Below, one piece after another: positions 19,069 through 28,542 of a stretch of DNA of 64,000 nt. The stretch spans positions 57,904-121,903 of the forward strand of contig NZ_JAJAQI010000015.1 of assembly GCF_020523605.1 (NCBI RefSeq), read 5' to 3'. Under the pieces are notes generated by a model. The model was not told the origin of the DNA, searched no databases, and saw only the letters and a program-made list of their open reading frames with translations. Source of the DNA: Roseicella aerolata. GTDB taxonomy: Bacteria > Pseudomonadota > Alphaproteobacteria > Acetobacterales > Acetobacteraceae. A program made the translations under genes and the position numbers. Position 1 is the first letter of the stretch. Every line of letters begins with the position of its first letter.

Positions 19069-21663
19069 CTACCGCCCCGGCCGCGGCGGGTCGGGCTGCG
19101 CCGTCGCCGGGTCCTCCGGCCAATTGTGCCTGGGGTAGCGGCCGCGCATGTCCTTGCGCGCATCCAGCCAACCGCCCTTCCAGAACCCGGCCAGGTCGCC
19201 GGTGACCGCGATCGGCCGCCCGGCCGGGGAGAGCAGCGCAACCTGCAGCGGCACCCGGCCCTCCGCCAGCCGCGGCAGTCCGGCCAGGCCGTAGAGGTGC
19301 TGCGCGCGGGCCTCCAGCGTCGGCACCTCCCGCGCATAGTCGATGGCGGCGCTGCGGCCGGCTGGCAGGGGCAGGCGCGGGGGCAGGGCGGCGTCCAGCC
19401 GCTGCCGCTTCTCCCAGGGCAGGGATTGCAGCAGGATGTCGGGCAGGTTCAGGCCGGAGAGTTCGGAGAGCTTCGTCATCCCGTGCAGATGCGGCGCCAG
19501 CCAGTCCTGCACGGTGGCGATCAGCGCGGCATCGGAGAGGTCGGGCCAGGCCGCGCCCGCCGCATCCCTCTCCCCTGCGCCTTCGGCGCCTCCGTCCCGC
19601 GCGCCTTCGGCGCCTCCGTCCCGCGCGCCTTCGGCGCGACGCATCCAGCCGATGCGGGCCTGCACCTGCCGCGCCGTGCCGGTCCAGGGCAGGTCGCGCA
19701 AGCCCCGCTCCGCCACGGCGGCGGCCAGCGCGGCGGCGACCGCGGCGGGATCGGCATGCGGGATGGTCGCCTCCTCCAGCACCAGCGGGCCGAAGCGGAG
19801 CCGCCTGCGGGCCTGGACGGCGCCCGCCCGGGCATCGAAGGCCGCGCCCTCCTCCCGCACGAAGCGCTCGGGGAAGCGCGCCTCCAGCGCCGCGCGGTCG
19901 ATCCTTGCGGCCATGCGGATGCGCGCCTCGGTGCCCTGGAGCTCCAGGTCGGCCACCGCCAGCAGCGGCGACTTCGCCAGCGGGTCGGTCGCCGCCAGCC
20001 GGGCACCCTGGCCGCTCGCCAGCCGGAAGGCGCCGGCCATGACGCCCCGCATGGCGGCGATCCGGTCGGGGAAGCCGGCGGCCAGCAGCGCGCCGGGATC
20101 GCCCTCGGGATGCGTGCTGCCATGCACGCCGAGCCGCCGGCGGTGCAGCGCCGCGGCGCGGCGGATGCGCTGGATGGCCGGGCGGTCGGCGTTCGGGTGA
20201 TCGCCGCCATGCAGCAGATCGAGGCGGAGCGTGACGTCGCTCGGCGCCTCCCGCCCGCGGATCGGGTCGCGCTCCTCCAGCAGCGCGGCGAGGTCGGCGG
20301 CCATGGCCTTCTCCCCCTCCGTCTCCGCCGCCGCCAGCATGCGGGCGAGGCGCGGATGGGTGCCGAGGCGGGCCATGCGCCGGCCCATCGCCGTCACCCG
20401 CCCCGCCCGGTCCAGCGCGTCGAGCTCCGCCAGCAGCGCCCGTGCCGCCGCCATGGCGCCGGCGGGCGGCGGATCGAGCCAGGCGAGCGAGGCCGGCTCC
20501 GCCCCCCAGGCGGCGAGGTCGAGGGCGAGGCCCGAGAGCTCCTCCTCCAGGATCGCCGGCCGGTCCTGCGGCGCCAGGCCGCGATGCAGCGCCTCCGACC
20601 ACAGGCGGATGGCGATGCCCGGCGCGGTGCGGCCGGCGCGGCCGGCGCGCTGCTCGGCCGCGGCCTTGCTGATGCGGACGGTGACGAGGCGGGAGAGGCC
20701 GGTGGCCGGATCCAGCCGTGGCGCCCGGCGGAAGCCGCCATCCACCACGATGCGCACGCCGGGGACGGTCAGCGAGGTCTCGGCGATGGAGGTCGCCAGC
20801 ACCACCTTGCGCCGCGGCCCGGGATTCAGGGCACGGTCCTGCTCGGCCGGCGGCATCTCGCCATGCAGCGGCAGGACATCCGCCTCCACCCCGCCCAGCC
20901 GCTCGGCGGTGCGGCGGATCTCGCCCCAGCCGGGGAGAAAGGCGAGGACATCGCCTTCATGCGCCTTCAGTGCCGCGCGGATGGCGCCGGCCATGGCCTC
21001 CGGCAGGTCGCGCGGATCCTGGATGTCGCGCGGGCGGTGCTCGATGGCCACGGGGAAGGCGCGGCCGAGGCTCTCGATGGTCGGCGCGTCGCCCTGCGGC
21101 CAGGTCGGCGCAGCGCCGTCCGGCGCGGCGCCATGGACCGGCCCGCGTCCCATGAGCCCGGCGAAGGCGCCGCCATCCAGCGTCGCCGACATGGCCAGCA
21201 GCCGCAGCTCCGGCCGGAGCGCGCGCTGCAGGTCGAGGCAGAGGGCGAGCGCCAGGTCGGTGTCGAGGTTGCGCTCATGCGCCTCGTCGAACAGGACGCC
21301 GGCGACGCCCTCGAGGCCCGGGTCGGACTGCAGGCGGCGGACCAGCAGCCCCTCCGTCACCACCTCGACGCGCGTGGCGGCGGAGACGGCGCGGTCGAGG
21401 CGCGTGGCAAGGCCGATGGTCTGGCCCGGCGCGCCCTCCCCCACCAGCTCGGCCATCCGGCGCGCCGCGGCCCGGGCCGCGACCCGCCGGGGCTCCAGCA
21501 CCAGCAGCTTCTGCCCCGCCGCCCAGGGCTCGTCCTTCAGCACCAGCGGCACCAGCGTGGTCTTGCCGGCGCCGGGCGGGGCGATGAGCAGGGCGTTGGA
21601 GCCGGCGCGCAGCGCCGCGGTCAGCGCCGGCAGCGCCTCGGTCACCGGAAGGTCGGGGAGCAT
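19069..21663 (-). CDS. hrpB: ATP-dependent helicase HrpB
   Basis: DEAH-box RNA helicase-like protein of 864 residues. Walker A is IAPPGAGKTT (27-36), the DEAH box is at 126-129, motif III is MSATLDGG, and motif VI is QRAGRAGRTAPG. The HrpB C-terminal domain ends near LSPAGRPIAVTGDLAGFWKG. The family is widespread but its cellular role is poorly defined. Between the helicase core and the C-terminal domain an imperfect 24-nt repeat (19577-19637) encodes EGARDGGAEGARDGGAEGAG, a low-complexity insertion. Confidence 0.93.
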   Translation of the reverse strand: MLPDLPVTEALPALTAALRAGSNALLIAPPGAGKTTLVPLVLKDEPWAAGQKLLVLEPRRVAARAAARRMAELVGEGAPGQTIGLATRLDRAVSAATRVEVVTEGLLVRRLQSDPGLEGVAGVLFDEAHERNLDTDLALALCLDLQRALRPELRLLAMSATLDGGAFAGLMGRGPVHGAAPDGAAPTWPQGDAPTIESLGRAFPVAIEHRPRDIQDPRDLPEAMAGAIRAALKAHEGDVLAFLPGWGEIRRTAERLGGVEADVLPLHGEMPPAEQDRALNPGPRRKVVLATSIAETSLTVPGVRIVVDGGFRRAPRLDPATGLSRLVTVRISKAAAEQRAGRAGRTAPGIAIRLWSEALHRGLAPQDRPAILEEELSGLALDLAAWGAEPASLAWLDPPPAGAMAAARALLAELDALDRAGRVTAMGRRMARLGTHPRLARMLAAAETEGEKAMAADLAALLEERDPIRGREAPSDVTLRLDLLHGGDHPNADRPAIQRIRRAAALHRRRLGVHGSTHPEGDPGALLAAGFPDRIAAMRGVMAGAFRLASGQGARLAATDPLAKSPLLAVADLELQGTEARIRMAARIDRAALEARFPERFVREEGAAFDARAGAVQARRRLRFGPLVLEEATIPHADPAAVAAALAAAVAERGLRDLPWTGTARQVQARIGWMRRAEGARDGGAEGARDGGAEGAGERDAAGAAWPDLSDAALIATVQDWLAPHLHGMTKLSELSGLNLPDILLQSLPWEKRQRLDAALPPRLPLPAGRSAAIDYAREVPTLEARAQHLYGLAGLPRLAEGRVPLQVALLSPAGRPIAVTGDLAGFWKGGWLDARKDMRGRYPRHNWPEDPATAQPDPPRPGR
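19577..19637. repeat. 24-bp tandem repeat inside hrpB
   Basis: Two identical 24-nt units (19577-19600 and 19601-19624) and a 13-nt partial third unit, each starting GCGCCTTCGGCGCC. The length is a multiple of three, so the helicase frame stays open. Each unit carries the small palindrome GCGCC-TTC-GGCGC, which would encourage slippage. Confidence 0.85.
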
Positions 21664-21696
21664 GGCCGCGCTTATAGGGGCGCGGCCCCGGGCGGG

Positions 21697-22014
21697 TCAG
21701 CCCTCCTCGCTGTCCTCGTCCTCATCCTCCTCGTCGAGTTCCACGAGGAAGACGGCGAAGTCGTCGGCATCCTCGCCGATCGAGCCGCTCTCCTGCGCGT
21801 CGGCGAGGCCCTCCTCCCAGCGCGTGGTCTCGGCCTCATCGGCCTCCCGCACCGCGAGCGCTGCCTCGCCGTCCCAGAGCGGGCGGCCTTCGGATTCGAA
21901 TTCCTGCAGGTCCGGGCCGATCAGGGTGGAGAGCAACTCCTCCGCCGAGTCGCGGGTCTCCTCGGCGAAGACGAGGACGGGGCGGCCCGCGACCTCGACG
22001 GTGAACAATGTCAT
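21697..22014 (-). CDS. Small protein with acidic C-terminal tail
   Basis: A 105-residue protein I do not recognise. The N-terminal part (MTLFTVEVAGRPVLVFAEET) reads like a short beta-rich domain. The last 20 residues are almost entirely Glu/Asp (LVELDEEDEDEDSEEG). GGAAGG precedes the ATG by 9 nt; an ATG two codons upstream is possible. It lies 33 nt upstream of hrpB on the same strand and may be co-transcribed with it. Unlike antisense shadow frames at this GC content, it has an ordered composition and a good ribosome-binding site. Confidence 0.65.
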   Translation of the reverse strand: MTLFTVEVAGRPVLVFAEETRDSAEELLSTLIGPDLQEFESEGRPLWDGEAALAVREADEAETTRWEEGLADAQESGSIGEDADDFAVFLVELDEEDEDEDSEEG

Positions 22015-22339
22015 GGGCATGGGCCTTCCTGTTGGGTGGGGCGGGGGTTTAGCGGCGGATGGGACGATCTGGCGAGGGCACGGCCCGCCCGGCCTCCGCC
22101 TCCGGGCGGGCGGTGGGACGGTCCGCGCCCGGAGCATCCTCGTTCCTCTGTTCCGGCATCCCTGTTCCTTCCGGCCCGACACCGGCGGGGCGGCGGGCGC
22201 GGCTGGCTCCGCCCCGGTAGCGGGCCGCGGCGGCAGGAGTTCCGGCGGCGATGGCGGAAACCCCTGCGCCGCGGGCCGGCCCGTGGACAACCCGGCCCCC
22301 TCCGGCGGCGTTCTCCCCGGCAGGATGGAGGGAGCCGGG

Positions 22340-22603
22340 ATGGCCAGCCTGCCCGAGCCGGAGGAGGCGCTCCTGCGGGACCTCGCCCGCGCCGTGGCCC
22401 GGCACCGCCGGGCGGGCGGGGTGCTGGACGACCTGCCGGCCGGGCAGCGGGCGCTGCTGCAGGCCATGAACGCGCCGCAGCGCGAGGTCTTCATGGCGGA
22501 ACTGGCGGCCGCGGAGGCGGAGGCCGGCCGGAACGGCCTGCGGTCGATGCTCGGCCGCTGGCAGGCCAGGCGAGCGGCCACCGCGCCGGAGGAGGGGGCC
22601 TGA
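22340..22603 (+). CDS. Hypothetical small helical protein
   Basis: An 87-residue, Ala/Glu/Arg-rich, probably all-helical protein (MASLPEPEEALLRDLARAVA ... AMNAPQREVFMAELAAAEAE). A strong GGAGGGA lies 6 nt before the ATG, which is why I accept it. No family is recognised. It is divergent from the acidic small protein and 131 nt upstream of the DsbD-like gene on the same strand. The 320 nt before it (22020-22339) hold nothing I can support beyond the divergent promoters. Confidence 0.5.
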   Translation: MASLPEPEEALLRDLARAVARHRRAGGVLDDLPAGQRALLQAMNAPQREVFMAELAAAEAEAGRNGLRSMLGRWQARRAATAPEEGA

Positions 22604-22734
22604 CGGCGGCGTGACGCCCGGGGCTCCCGTCCCCGGGAAGGCCGCTGCCGCCCGGCGATCCCTGCGGTCCGCGACAATCCGCAACCCGGCGGTGCTTGCT
22701 TTGGCGGCGCGGCATTCCGTTCTATGGCTGCGCC

Positions 22735-24810
22735 ATGGCCCGCCTGTTCCTCGCCGCCCTTCTCCTGCTGCTTGCCCCGCTGGTTTCCCCATGGGCGGAG
22801 GCGGCGGAAAGCCCTGCCGTCCGGTCGCCGCGCGCCACCGCGACCCTGGTCGCCGCCGCCGATGCCGTGGCGCCGGGCGAGGCGGTCGAACTCGGGCTCC
22901 GCCTCCGCCTCGCCCCCGGCTGGCACAGCTACTGGGCAAATCCCGGCGATGCCGGCGCACCGCCCGAGGTGGCCATCCTCTCGCCCGCCGGCGCCGAGCC
23001 CGGCCCGATCCGCTGGCCGGCGCCGCAGCGCATCCCGACGGGGCCGCTGGTCAGCTTCGGCTATGAGGGCGAGGTGCTGCTGCCCTTCCGGATGGCGGCC
23101 CCCGCCGGCCTCTCGCCCGGCGACTGGCTGACCATCGAGGCCGAGGCGACCTGGCTGGTCTGCGCCGAGATCTGCATCCCCGAGGAAGGGCGCTTCCGCC
23201 TCGACCTGCCGGTGGCCGCGGCCGGGCGGCTCGATGGCAGCCTCGCCCCGCTCTTCACCTCGGCCGAGGCCGCCGCCCCCCGCCCCTCCCCCTGGCCGGC
23301 GCGGGCGGCGCTGGACGGGGCGCGCGGCAGCCTGACGCTGACGGGCGAGGGCCTCTCCCCCGCCACTGTGCGGGAGGCCTTCTTCTTTCCCGAAGAAGGC
23401 GGGCTGCTGCACAACGCCGCGCCGCAGCGGCTGACCCTGGCGGAGGGCCGGCTGACCCTGGCGCTTGCCCGGCCGGAGGGGGCGCCGCTGCCCGGGACGC
23501 TCGCCGGCGTCGTCGTCCTCACCGATGCCGCGGGGGTGCGCGCCGCCTATGCCGTGGCGGCGCCGGTCGGCGGTGCCGTGGAGACGGGGGCATCGGCGCT
23601 GCCGCTCTGGCAGGCGCTGCTCTCGGCCTTCCTCGGCGGGCTGATCCTGAACCTGATGCCCTGCGTCTTCCCCATCCTAGCGATGAAGGCGATGGCGCTG
23701 GCCCGCCTCTCCGGCGCGGCGCGGGCGGAGGTGCGGGCCCATGCCGGCAGCTACACCGCCGGGGTGCTGGCCACCTTCCTGGCGCTGGCCGGGGTGCTGA
23801 TCGCGCTGCGCGCGGCGGGCATCGCCGCCGGCTGGGGCTTCCAGTTCACCGCGCCCGCCTTCGTCGCGGCGCTCGCCTGGCTGATGCTGGCGGTCGGGCT
23901 CAACCTCTCGGGCGTCTACCACCTCGGCGGGGCGGTCGGGACCGGCGCGACCCTGGCGGCGCGCGGCGGCCATGCCGGCAGCTTCATGACCGGCGCGCTG
24001 GCGGTGCTGGTGGCCACCCCCTGCACCGCGCCCTTCATGGCGGCCGCCATCGGCACCGCCCTGGCCCTGCCCATGCCGGCGACGCTCGCCGTCTTCGCCG
24101 CGCTCGGCCTCGGCCTCGCCGCGCCCTATGCGCTGCTCGGGCTCTTCCCCGGCCTTGCCGGGCGCCTGCCGCGGCCGGGCCCCTGGATGGAGCGGCTGCG
24201 CCAGGGCCTCGCCTTCCCGATGTACGGCGCCGCCGCCTGGCTGGCCTGGGTGCTGGCGCAGCAGGCCGGGCCGGACGGGCTGGCACTGCTGCTGGCGGGG
24301 GCCGTGCTGCTGGGCTTCGCGGCCTGGGCGCTGGGGGCGGCGCAGCGCAGCGCCGGCCGCGGCGGGCGCCGGGCCGGCCGGGCGCTGGCCGGCGCCGCCG
24401 CCCTCGCCGCGCTGGCCCTGCTGCCCGGCCTCGCCGCCGCCCCGCCCGCGGCCAGCGCGGCGGAGGCGGGCGCCGAGCCCTGGTCCGCCGCCCGGGTCGC
24501 GGCGTTGCAGGCGGAGGGAAGGCCGGTCTTCGTCAACATGACCGCCGCCTGGTGCATCACCTGCAAGGTGAACGAGCAACTCGTGCTGAAGGCGGCCCCC
24601 GTGCAGGCGGGCTTCGCCGCCCGGAACATCGCCACCCTCAAGGGCGACTGGACCCATGGCGATGCCGCCATCGGCGCGCTGCTGCGCGAGCACGGGCGGG
24701 AGGGGGTGCCGCTCTACCTGCTCTACCCCGCCGGCGGCGGCGCGCCGGCCGTGCTGCCGCAGGTGCTGACCGAAGGGATCGTGCTGCGGGCGCTGGACGA
24801 GGCGGGCTGA
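22735..24810 (+). CDS. DsbD/ScsB-type thiol:disulfide interchange protein
   Basis: Membrane reductant conduit of 691 residues that passes electrons from cytoplasmic thioredoxin to the periplasm. The order is a signal peptide, an N-terminal periplasmic domain with Cys143 and Cys147 (CAEICIPE), a polytopic core carrying LMPCVFPIL and ATPCTAPFMAAAIG, and a C-terminal thioredoxin-like domain with WCITCK (Cys607/Cys610). The long N-terminal domain (about 270 residues) matches ScsB-like members better than E. coli DsbD, hence the hedged name. The start codon choice is by signal peptide; no clear ribosome-binding site is visible. The likely roles are cytochrome c maturation or copper/thiol stress defence. 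Confidence 0.9.
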   Translation: MARLFLAALLLLLAPLVSPWAEAAESPAVRSPRATATLVAAADAVAPGEAVELGLRLRLAPGWHSYWANPGDAGAPPEVAILSPAGAEPGPIRWPAPQRIPTGPLVSFGYEGEVLLPFRMAAPAGLSPGDWLTIEAEATWLVCAEICIPEEGRFRLDLPVAAAGRLDGSLAPLFTSAEAAAPRPSPWPARAALDGARGSLTLTGEGLSPATVREAFFFPEEGGLLHNAAPQRLTLAEGRLTLALARPEGAPLPGTLAGVVVLTDAAGVRAAYAVAAPVGGAVETGASALPLWQALLSAFLGGLILNLMPCVFPILAMKAMALARLSGAARAEVRAHAGSYTAGVLATFLALAGVLIALRAAGIAAGWGFQFTAPAFVAALAWLMLAVGLNLSGVYHLGGAVGTGATLAARGGHAGSFMTGALAVLVATPCTAPFMAAAIGTALALPMPATLAVFAALGLGLAAPYALLGLFPGLAGRLPRPGPWMERLRQGLAFPMYGAAAWLAWVLAQQAGPDGLALLLAGAVLLGFAAWALGAAQRSAGRGGRRAGRALAGAAALAALALLPGLAAAPPAASAAEAGAEPWSAARVAALQAEGRPVFVNMTAAWCITCKVNEQLVLKAAPVQAGFAARNIATLKGDWTHGDAAIGALLREHGREGVPLYLLYPAGGGAPAVLPQVLTEGIVLRALDEAG

Positions 24811-24822
24811 CACGGCCCTGAC

Positions 24823-24990
24823 AGCAGATCGCGGGACGCCTTGCACGGCCGGACGCGCAGACCTGCCCGAGGACCCATGCGCTGCGGCGGATCGGCGTCC
24901 GGCCTCGGGCGCCATCCGTTGCAGCGGCGCCGGCCGGCCTCCCCCCTGGCGGATCGCCTCCAGGAGTGAACGCCGATCCGCTGCCGGCCC
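24823..24990 (+). repeat. Degenerate A/B repeat, locus 3
   Basis: AGCAGATCGCGGGACG (from about 24830) followed by GCACGGCCGGACGCGCAGACC resembles a decayed element A. GCGGATCGGCGTCCGG...GGCGCCATCCGTTGCAG resembles a decayed B. A further half-B, GTGAACGCCGATCCGCTG, ends near 24985. Compared with the good copies many A/T positions have become G/C. It begins about 10 nt after the stop of the DsbD-like gene and fills the gap to the convergent antiporter gene. Confidence 0.5.
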
Positions 24991-25038
24991 TGGCGGCGAG
25001 AAGGCGCGGGCTCCCGCCCCGGACGCCTGCCCTGCCGG

Positions 25039-26721
25039 TCAGCCGCACCGGCCGGCCGCCAGCAATTCGGCGGCGCGATCCGCGGCATCCTGGAAGGGGA
25101 GGAGCACGAGGTCGGCGCCGCGCGCGCGCAGGTCGTCCACCTCGGCCTCCGCATGCGCCGTCACCGCCACCCGGCCGCGGAATTGCCGGCTCCGCAACGC
25201 CTCGATCAGCGCGAGGCGATGGTCCTCATGCGTCAGCCCGCCCGCATGGCCGGGGATGGAGGAGATGGCCCAGCGCGCCCCGGCCAGCGGCAGCGTCGCG
25301 ACCAGTTCCGGGTCCGTGGCATCGCCATAGACCGCCTCGAAGCCCTGCCGGTGCCAGTGCCGCACCGCCTCCGGGTCGAAATCCACTCCGAGCACGCTCA
25401 GCCCATGCGCCCGCAGCCGGTGCGCGATCGCGCCGCCGAAGCGCCCGAGGCCGAACACCACGACATCCACCTGGCCGTCCGGGCCCGCCCCCGCGCCGCC
25501 GGCTGCCGTCGCCTCGCGCCAGGGATGCCCGCGCTCGAAGAGGCGGAGCGGCCGGTCCAGCCAGGCTGCGAGGCGGTGGGAATGGGTGATCATGTAGGTG
25601 GACAGCGCGATGGTCACGAGCCCGACCAGCGTCACCAGCCCGAGCGCCGGCTCCGCCACATGCCCGAGCGCCACGCCCATCGCCATGAAGATCAGGGAGA
25701 ACTCGCTGATCTGCGCGACCGTCAGCCCCGCCAGGAAGCCGGTGCGGCGCCGGTAGCCCATCGCCCCCATGATGGCGACGACGATCAGCGGGTTGCCCAC
25801 CAGCACGAAGACCGAGAGGGCGAGGGCGGCGCCGACCTGCTCGCCCAGCAGGCCGAGGTCGAGCCGCGCGCCGAGGGCGATGAAGAAGAACAGCAGCAGG
25901 AAGTCCCGCAGGCTGGAGAGCCGCGCCGCGATCGCCTCCCGGTAGGGGGTCGAGGCGAGGGAGACGCCGGCCAGCAGCCCGCCCAGCTCCTTCCCCAGCC
26001 CGACATAGTCGCCGATGGCGGCCAGCAGCGCCGCCCAGCCGATGGCGAAGCCCGCCAGCAGTTCCGGCGCCCGCGCCAGCCGCGCCGTCAGCGGCCCGGC
26101 CAGGAAGCGGATGACGAGGCCGACCGCCAGCAGCATCGCCCCGCCGCCCGCGACGACGCGGGCGAGGCCGGCGAGGGCGGTGGCCTCCCCCGCCCCCGCG
26201 GCCATGGCAGAGACCACCACCATGGCCAGCACCACGACGATGTCCTGCACGATGAGGAAGCCGAGCGCGATGCGCCCGTGCAGGCTGTCGATCTCGCGCT
26301 TGTCCGAGAGCAGCTTCACGATGATGATCGTGGAGGAGAAGGTGAGCGCGACCGCGACATAGAGGCTGGTCAGCGGATCGAGGCCGAGCGCCAGGCAGAG
26401 CAGGAAGCCGATGCCGGCCGTGAAGGCCACCTGGCCGAGGCCGGTGGCGAGCGCGACCGGGCCGAGGCTGCGCACCAGCCCGATATCCAGCTTCAGCCCG
26501 ACCAGGAAGAGCAGCACGGCGATGCCGAGTTCCGACAGCAGCGCGATATGCTCGTCCGACCGCGCCACGCCGAGCGCCGCCGGGCCGGCGAGGATGCCGG
26601 CGGCGATCAGGCCAACGATCAGCGGCTGGCGCAGCAGCATGGCGAGCAGGCCGGCGGCGGCGCCGAGCACGAGCAGGGCGGCGACCTCGTAGAAGACCGA
26701 GGCCGCGAGAACATGTTGCAA
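25039..26721 (-). CDS. CPA2-family cation/proton antiporter with TrkA-N domain
   Basis: A 560-residue membrane transporter of the KefB/YbaL/RosB type. About twelve helices are followed by a cytoplasmic NAD-binding RCK domain (DVVVFGLGRFGGAIAHRLRA). The conserved polar block GLKLDIGLVRSLG and ALTFSSTIIIVKLL fit the family. The start is TTG with GGAG 7 nt upstream. It lies 28 nt downstream of a tandem UspA gene, a pairing that suggests stress-linked K+ or Na+ efflux. Whether it carries K+ or Na+ cannot be read from the sequence. Confidence 0.9.
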   Translation of the reverse strand: MQHVLAASVFYEVAALLVLGAAAGLLAMLLRQPLIVGLIAAGILAGPAALGVARSDEHIALLSELGIAVLLFLVGLKLDIGLVRSLGPVALATGLGQVAFTAGIGFLLCLALGLDPLTSLYVAVALTFSSTIIIVKLLSDKREIDSLHGRIALGFLIVQDIVVVLAMVVVSAMAAGAGEATALAGLARVVAGGGAMLLAVGLVIRFLAGPLTARLARAPELLAGFAIGWAALLAAIGDYVGLGKELGGLLAGVSLASTPYREAIAARLSSLRDFLLLFFFIALGARLDLGLLGEQVGAALALSVFVLVGNPLIVVAIMGAMGYRRRTGFLAGLTVAQISEFSLIFMAMGVALGHVAEPALGLVTLVGLVTIALSTYMITHSHRLAAWLDRPLRLFERGHPWREATAAGGAGAGPDGQVDVVVFGLGRFGGAIAHRLRAHGLSVLGVDFDPEAVRHWHRQGFEAVYGDATDPELVATLPLAGARWAISSIPGHAGGLTHEDHRLALIEALRSRQFRGRVAVTAHAEAEVDDLRARGADLVLLPFQDAADRAAELLAAGRCG

Positions 26722-26749
26722 GATGCGTCTCCTCAGCGCGGGCGGCGGG

Positions 26750-27649
26750 TCACCGCGCCGCCTCCGGCGGGACGGCCAGCGCGTCGCAGCGGATCGCGGC
26801 CAGCACCTCGGCCGCGACGCTGCCGAGCAGCGCCCGGCGCAGGCCGCCGGCGCCCGCCGTGCCGATCACCAGCAGGTCGGGGCGCAGCCGGGCGGCGGCC
26901 TCCTTCACCACCGTCGCGGCCCGGCCCTCCTCGACCAGCCGCAGCGGCGGGCGATCGAGCCCGAGGCCGGCGGCGAAGCGGTCCAAGGCGCCCCGCGCCT
27001 CGCGCGCCGCGTCCTGGGCATGCGCCCTCACCTCGGCCTCGGGCAGGTTGGCGAGGGCGACGGCGCCCATGCCCGGCGGCTCGAAGGCATGCAGCAGGGT
27101 GAGGTCCGCGCCCGCCAGCAGCCCGAGCCGGGCGGCGGCGCGCAGCGCGCGGGCCGCATGCTCCGAGAGGTCGGTGGCGGCGAGGATGCGGCGATAGGGG
27201 CCGGCGGGCGGCTGGTTGACCATCAGCACCGGCTGCCGGCCGTGGCGCATCACCCGCTCGACCGTCGTGCCGACGAAGATGTCGCGCAGCGGCCGGCGGC
27301 GATGCTCGCCGAGCACGACGAGATCGACCGACCGTGCCTCGGCTATGCGCAGGACGGCCTCGAAGGGGTCGCCTTCCTCGACCAGCGGCGTCGCACCGGC
27401 CGCCTGCAGTTCCGGCAGCCCGGCCGCCTGCTGCCGCAGCAGTGCCCAGGCCTCCCGCCGCTCCGCCTCCACCAGGCTGCGCGGCTGGTCGTCGTCCACG
27501 GCATGCAGCAGCAGGAGCTCGGCCTCCATGGCCCGGGCCAGCAGGCCGGCGCGGCGGAGCGCCCGGTCCGAGCGCGAGGACAGGTCCGTCGCGGCGAGCA
27601 GCCGCCGCCTGGCCTGGCCCGCCGCGGCCGGGTCACCGGTCTGGGACAT
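26750..27649 (-). CDS. Tandem-domain universal stress protein
   Basis: A 299-residue protein with two UspA domains. Each begins RRLLAATDLS/RRILAATDLS. The first ends with LVVLGEHRRRPLRDIFVGTTVERVMRHGRQPVLMV and the second with LLVIGTAGAGGLRRALLGSVAAEVL. The G-x2-G-x9-G(S/T) ATP-binding pattern is present but imperfect. It is probably the first gene of a two-gene unit with the antiporter, so Usp may regulate or report on ion transport. No EcfG-type promoter was found just upstream. Confidence 0.9.
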   Translation of the reverse strand: MSQTGDPAAAGQARRRLLAATDLSSRSDRALRRAGLLARAMEAELLLLHAVDDDQPRSLVEAERREAWALLRQQAAGLPELQAAGATPLVEEGDPFEAVLRIAEARSVDLVVLGEHRRRPLRDIFVGTTVERVMRHGRQPVLMVNQPPAGPYRRILAATDLSEHAARALRAAARLGLLAGADLTLLHAFEPPGMGAVALANLPEAEVRAHAQDAAREARGALDRFAAGLGLDRPPLRLVEEGRAATVVKEAAARLRPDLLVIGTAGAGGLRRALLGSVAAEVLAAIRCDALAVPPEAAR

Positions 27650-27915
27650 GTCGGTTCTCCTTCGTCACCCCTGCCGCCCCGCCCAGGCCATCGCGCGTGG
27701 TCCGGGCGCTGCGATGCCGCGCCTGCGGCGCCGCGGCGGCCGGGCGGATCAGGTGACGGAATCCATACGGGAAATTCGCCTCCCTTTCATCCGCCGGCCG
27801 GGTCCTCCGCCCGCGGCTTCGACGCGGCCGCGGCGCGCCGCCCCGGTTCCGGTGCCTTCCGGCCGGGCGGGCCGCCGGGGCCGGCCCCCCGGCCCGCCCT
27901 GGCCGGCGCGGAAGG

Positions 27916-28542
27916 CTATTCGCCCGGCCGGCCAGGGGCGGCGCCGTCGCCGGTGGCGGTCACCAGGCCGCGGCCGACCAGGGTGATCCCCGCGTTCCGG
28001 AGCCGCCCGACCATCACCGTCTCGATCAGCGGGTCGGTCCCGCCTTCGGGGATCGACCACTCCACGAGGTAGTTGGCGCCCGGCCCGCCGGCCGGGTCCC
28101 TGCGGTCGATGAAGAACTCGGCCGTGGCCATCGCGGGCACCGCATGCGGCCGGTCCGCCAGGCGCAGCAGGAGCGTCCCGGCCGTGTCGTAGTAATCAAC
28201 CCGGTGCACCACCAGCTCATGGTCCGGCGAGGTGTTGCGGAGGCTGAGCGTCACGGCGAGCCCCGCCTGCACCTCGCGGTCGCCGATATAGAGCGTGGAA
28301 TAGACCGGCACATAGGTCACGCCGCCACGCGCGGCGGGCGGCGGCGGGCCGTCGAGCGGGCGGAAATGCGCGAGGTCCGGCCGGAGCTCCGCCTCCGCGA
28401 TCTGCCTGCGGTCCTCCGGCGGCCAGGTCCGCTCGGCCCATTGCAGCACCAGCACCATGGCGGCGCCCCAGCTCGCGAAGACGATGACACCCACCGCCCA
28501 GAGGCGCAGGAATGTGCCGAATTTCAGTTCGCCAATCTTCAC
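27916..28542 (-). CDS. DUF3124-family membrane-anchored protein
   Basis: A 208-residue protein. An N-terminal membrane anchor (LWAVGVIVFASWGAAMVLVL) precedes a periplasmic domain typical of DUF3124: YVPVYSTLYIGD, LRNTSPDHELVVHRVDYYDT and GANYLVEWSIPEGG. Biochemical function is unknown. The C-terminal 15 residues are low complexity. It stands alone; the 266-nt gap toward the usp gene shows no gene. Confidence 0.82.
   Translation of the reverse strand: MKIGELKFGTFLRLWAVGVIVFASWGAAMVLVLQWAERTWPPEDRRQIAEAELRPDLAHFRPLDGPPPPAARGGVTYVPVYSTLYIGDREVQAGLAVTLSLRNTSPDHELVVHRVDYYDTAGTLLLRLADRPHAVPAMATAEFFIDRRDPAGGPGANYLVEWSIPEGGTDPLIETVMVGRLRNAGITLVGRGLVTATGDGAAPGRPGE

Noticed and set aside
19126..22614. 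Very long plus-strand frame antisense to hrpB
   Set aside because: Arg/Gly/Ala-rich composition, no motifs, opposite strand of a well-defined helicase. Such shadows are common at this GC content, for example also opposite the GMC gene (11033-13660).
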